A DNA stretch of 64,000 bases. It comes from Sphingobium indicum B90A. GTDB lineage: Bacteria > Pseudomonadota > Alphaproteobacteria > Sphingomonadales > Sphingomonadaceae. The position numbers were made by a program, and so were the translations under genes. This document shows, piece after piece, positions 62,433 to 64,000 of this stretch (positions within the stretch are counted from its first letter, which is position 1; each line of letters begins with the position of its first letter). The DNA lies in NCBI RefSeq assembly GCF_000264945.2, contig NZ_CP013070.1:868001-932000 (forward strand), given 5' to 3'. The notes under the pieces are model-generated. The model had not been told where the DNA came from. It searched no databases and was given only the letters and a program-made list of their open reading frames with translations.

Positions 62433-62475
62433 CCCTTCCGCAGCGAAGCGCTGAGGCGTCACCTCCGGCCGGTGG

Positions 62476-62507
62476 AGGCCGTCAGGGCTGAATGTCGATA
62501 CAGCCTA
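62476..62507 (-). repeat. 32-bp inverted repeat, right copy
   Basis: Exact reverse complement of 57541-57572. On the minus strand its first three bases (TAG) are the stop codon of the nitronate monooxygenase gene, the same relation that the left copy has to the 34-aa gene. Confidence 0.9.
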
Positions 62508-63437
62508 AGCGGCGAAGGCGGCGATGGCGGCCCGATATTCGGCCTTGAGCTGGGCGATGAAGTCGCCCGCCGGCTGAATGTCGCGGATGGCGCCGATTCC
62601 CTGGCCCGCGCCCCAGACATCGCGCCAGGCTTTCTTGGCGCCGCCCGCCGCGCTGGAAAAGTCCATTTCCGACGCCTTCGGCAGATTGTCGGCATCCAGC
62701 CCGGCGGCGGTAATGCTCGGCCGCAGATAATTGCCGAGCACGCCGGTGAAATAATCCGAATAGACGATGTCGGCCGCGCCGCTGTCGACGATCATCTGCT
62801 TGTAGGCCGGTTCGGCATTGGCTTCCTGCGTCGCGATGAAGGGGGAACCCATATAGGCGAAGTCCGCACCCATCATCCGCGCCGCCGCGATCGATCGGCC
62901 GGTGGCGATCGCGCCCGACAGGGCCAGCGGCCCGTCGAACCAGGCGCGGATTTCCTCCACCAGCGCGAAGGGCGACATGGTGCCGGCATGGCCGCCCGCG
63001 CCCGCCGCCACGGCGATCAGCCCGTCCGCGCCCTTCTGGATCGCCTTGCGCGCAAAGCCATTGTTGATGACGTCGTGCAGGACGATGCCGCCATAGCTGT
63101 GCACCGCCCGGTTCACATCCTCCCGCGCCCCCAGCGAGGTGATCACGATGGGCACGCGATATTTGACGCAGAGGGCGAGATCCTCCTCCAGCCGGCTGTT
63201 GGTCTTGTGCACGATCAGGTTGACCGCGAAGGGCGCGTCCCGGTCGGTCAGCGCCTCGCCCAATTGCTGGAGCCATCGTTCGAACATGCCGGACGGACGC
63301 GCATTGAGCGAAGGAAAGGAGCCCACGATCCCGGCGCGGCACTGGGCGATCACGAGCGCCGGCTGCGAGATGATGAACAACGGCGAACCGATCAGCGGCA
63401 GGGACAGGCGCCCTTCCAAAAATACCGGCAAACTCAT
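62505..63437 (-). CDS. Nitronate monooxygenase / 2-nitropropane dioxygenase family FMN enzyme
   Basis: A 310-aa TIM-barrel flavoenzyme. Phosphate- and FMN-binding segments GADGLIAVAAGAGGHAG and GAIATGRSIAAARMMGADFAYMGSPF are clear, as is LHDVINNGFARKAI. It would oxidise alkyl nitronates or related compounds. The C-terminus (EYRAAIAAFAA) runs straight into the stop given by the 32-bp repeat, so the natural end may have been altered. Confidence 0.9.
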   Translation of the reverse strand: MSLPVFLEGRLSLPLIGSPLFIISQPALVIAQCRAGIVGSFPSLNARPSGMFERWLQQLGEALTDRDAPFAVNLIVHKTNSRLEEDLALCVKYRVPIVITSLGAREDVNRAVHSYGGIVLHDVINNGFARKAIQKGADGLIAVAAGAGGHAGTMSPFALVEEIRAWFDGPLALSGAIATGRSIAAARMMGADFAYMGSPFIATQEANAEPAYKQMIVDSGAADIVYSDYFTGVLGNYLRPSITAAGLDADNLPKASEMDFSSAAGGAKKAWRDVWGAGQGIGAIRDIQPAGDFIAQLKAEYRAAIAAFAA

Positions 63438-63636
63438 GGGCCAAGCCTCTCCTTCATGATTTCCAGCAGGGCGCTATCATTTAAGCGGGCGACGAAAAAG
63501 GCCGAATCGCGGAGATGCCGGGGGCAGGGAGGCGTCTTCCCCGATGCCGTAGGGTCAGGGGCGGCTGCCCCGCCGGCGATTGCGCTCCTGCCGACGGAAA
63601 ATGGCGGCCTTCGCCCCTAAAAGGCCATGGATTCGC

Positions 63637-64000
63637 TCACTTGCCCGCCCGGCTCGCGTCGCGGATCGCGCGGAACTCGTCCCCCGGCATCCAGTTCGGC
63701 CAATCGGTCGCGACGGCAAGCGCGCGGCCCACATCATAATAGAGCTTCAGGTCCGCCTTCACCCCGCTCCAGTCCCATCTGGGGTCATATTCGTCCTTGG
63801 GGCCGTGATAATGATGCTCCTCATAGTCCTTGGCCGCCTTCGCGCCCGCGGCAGGCCCGCCCTTCGCCAGGTCCTGCCCGCCTTCGAAATAGAGCATCGG
63901 CACCCCATGCTTGGCGAAGCTGAAATGGTCGGATCGGTAGTAAAAGCCCTTTTCCGGGGTCGGCTCCAGGCTGGCGACCCGCTTCTGCGCCGCCAGGGCG
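63637..64000 (-). CDS. M28-family peptidase, C-terminal fragment (runs off the window)
   Basis: Only the last 121 codons are inside the window; the gene continues beyond 64000. The segments GFYYRSDHFSFAKHGVPMLYFEGG, EEHHYHGPKDEYDPRWDWSG and DLKLYYDVGRALA are typical of the C-terminal part of M28 zinc aminopeptidases, including the conserved Y-R-S-D-H-F. The first zinc ligands would lie outside the window. Confidence 0.85.
   Translation of the reverse strand, partial: ALAAQKRVASLEPTPEKGFYYRSDHFSFAKHGVPMLYFEGGQDLAKGGPAAGAKAAKDYEEHHYHGPKDEYDPRWDWSGVKADLKLYYDVGRALAVATDWPNWMPGDEFRAIRDASRAGK

Overview
The window looks like a chromosomal segment of a high-GC alphaproteobacterium, most likely a sphingomonad (Sphingobium/Sphingomonas-like). 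The pointers are a GcrA cell-cycle regulator (an alphaproteobacterial family), a FecI/FecR/TonB-receptor cluster beside an autotransporter, several families of intergenic palindromes, and strong GC bias at third codon positions. The genus is inferred. There are no rRNA genes, CRISPR arrays or intact insertion sequences. One tRNA gene (Lys, anticodon TTT) is present.

Layout. (1) 1-17257: a giant surface adhesin (about 2913 aa) with its own type I secretion operon (OmpA-like protein, TolC-like channel, LapB-like ABC transporter, SleB-type cell-wall hydrolase, HlyD-type adaptor). It is followed on the other strand by a LapG-like periplasmic cysteine protease. The adhesin N-terminus resembles a LapA retention module with a di-alanine candidate cleavage site, so the block reads as a Lap-type attach-and-release system. 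No LapD-type c-di-GMP receptor lies in the window. (2) 17258-22224: tandem 34-bp palindromic repeats, parE, the ohrR/ohr peroxide pair, gcrA, and an ABC-2 permease without a visible ATPase. (3) 22351-29478: surface-polysaccharide genes: ugd, a 41-aa membrane protein coupled to it, wecB, wecC, a Wza-like lipoprotein and a Wzc-like tyrosine kinase. No glycosyltransferases are present. (4) 29479-33772: a palindrome-rich gap, a polyproline lipoprotein with an L,D-transpeptidase, ruvX, and a DUF3089 hydrolase.

(5) 33880-38834: the gatCAB amidotransferase operon interrupted by an AbrB/PIN toxin-antitoxin pair, vapB after gatA and vapC overlapping the gatB start. A secreted protein of unknown function follows. 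(6) 39222-46462: an ECF sigma factor, FecR-like anti-sigma factor, STN-containing TonB-dependent receptor and autotransporter, all on the minus strand. (7) 46669-57543: a beta-lactamase-like serine hydrolase, then the glycogen operon glgP-glgB-glgC-glgA-glgX and a 34-aa membrane protein. (8) 57541-62507: a segment bounded by a perfect 32-bp inverted repeat. It holds tRNA-Lys, folK, a family-5-like uracil-DNA glycosylase, a small monooxygenase-fold protein, the agmatine-to-putrescine genes aguB and aguA, an alpha/beta hydrolase and a nitronate monooxygenase. (9) The window ends inside an M28-family peptidase.

Most striking observations: the Lap-like module containing a translationally coupled peptidoglycan hydrolase; a 66-bp palindromic repeat lying in frame inside that hydrolase gene and adding 22 codons; a toxin-antitoxin pair embedded in the gat operon with its operator-like palindrome; three tandem hairpin repeats between parE and the protease gene; and the 32-bp inverted repeats that supply the stop codons of the two genes they touch.
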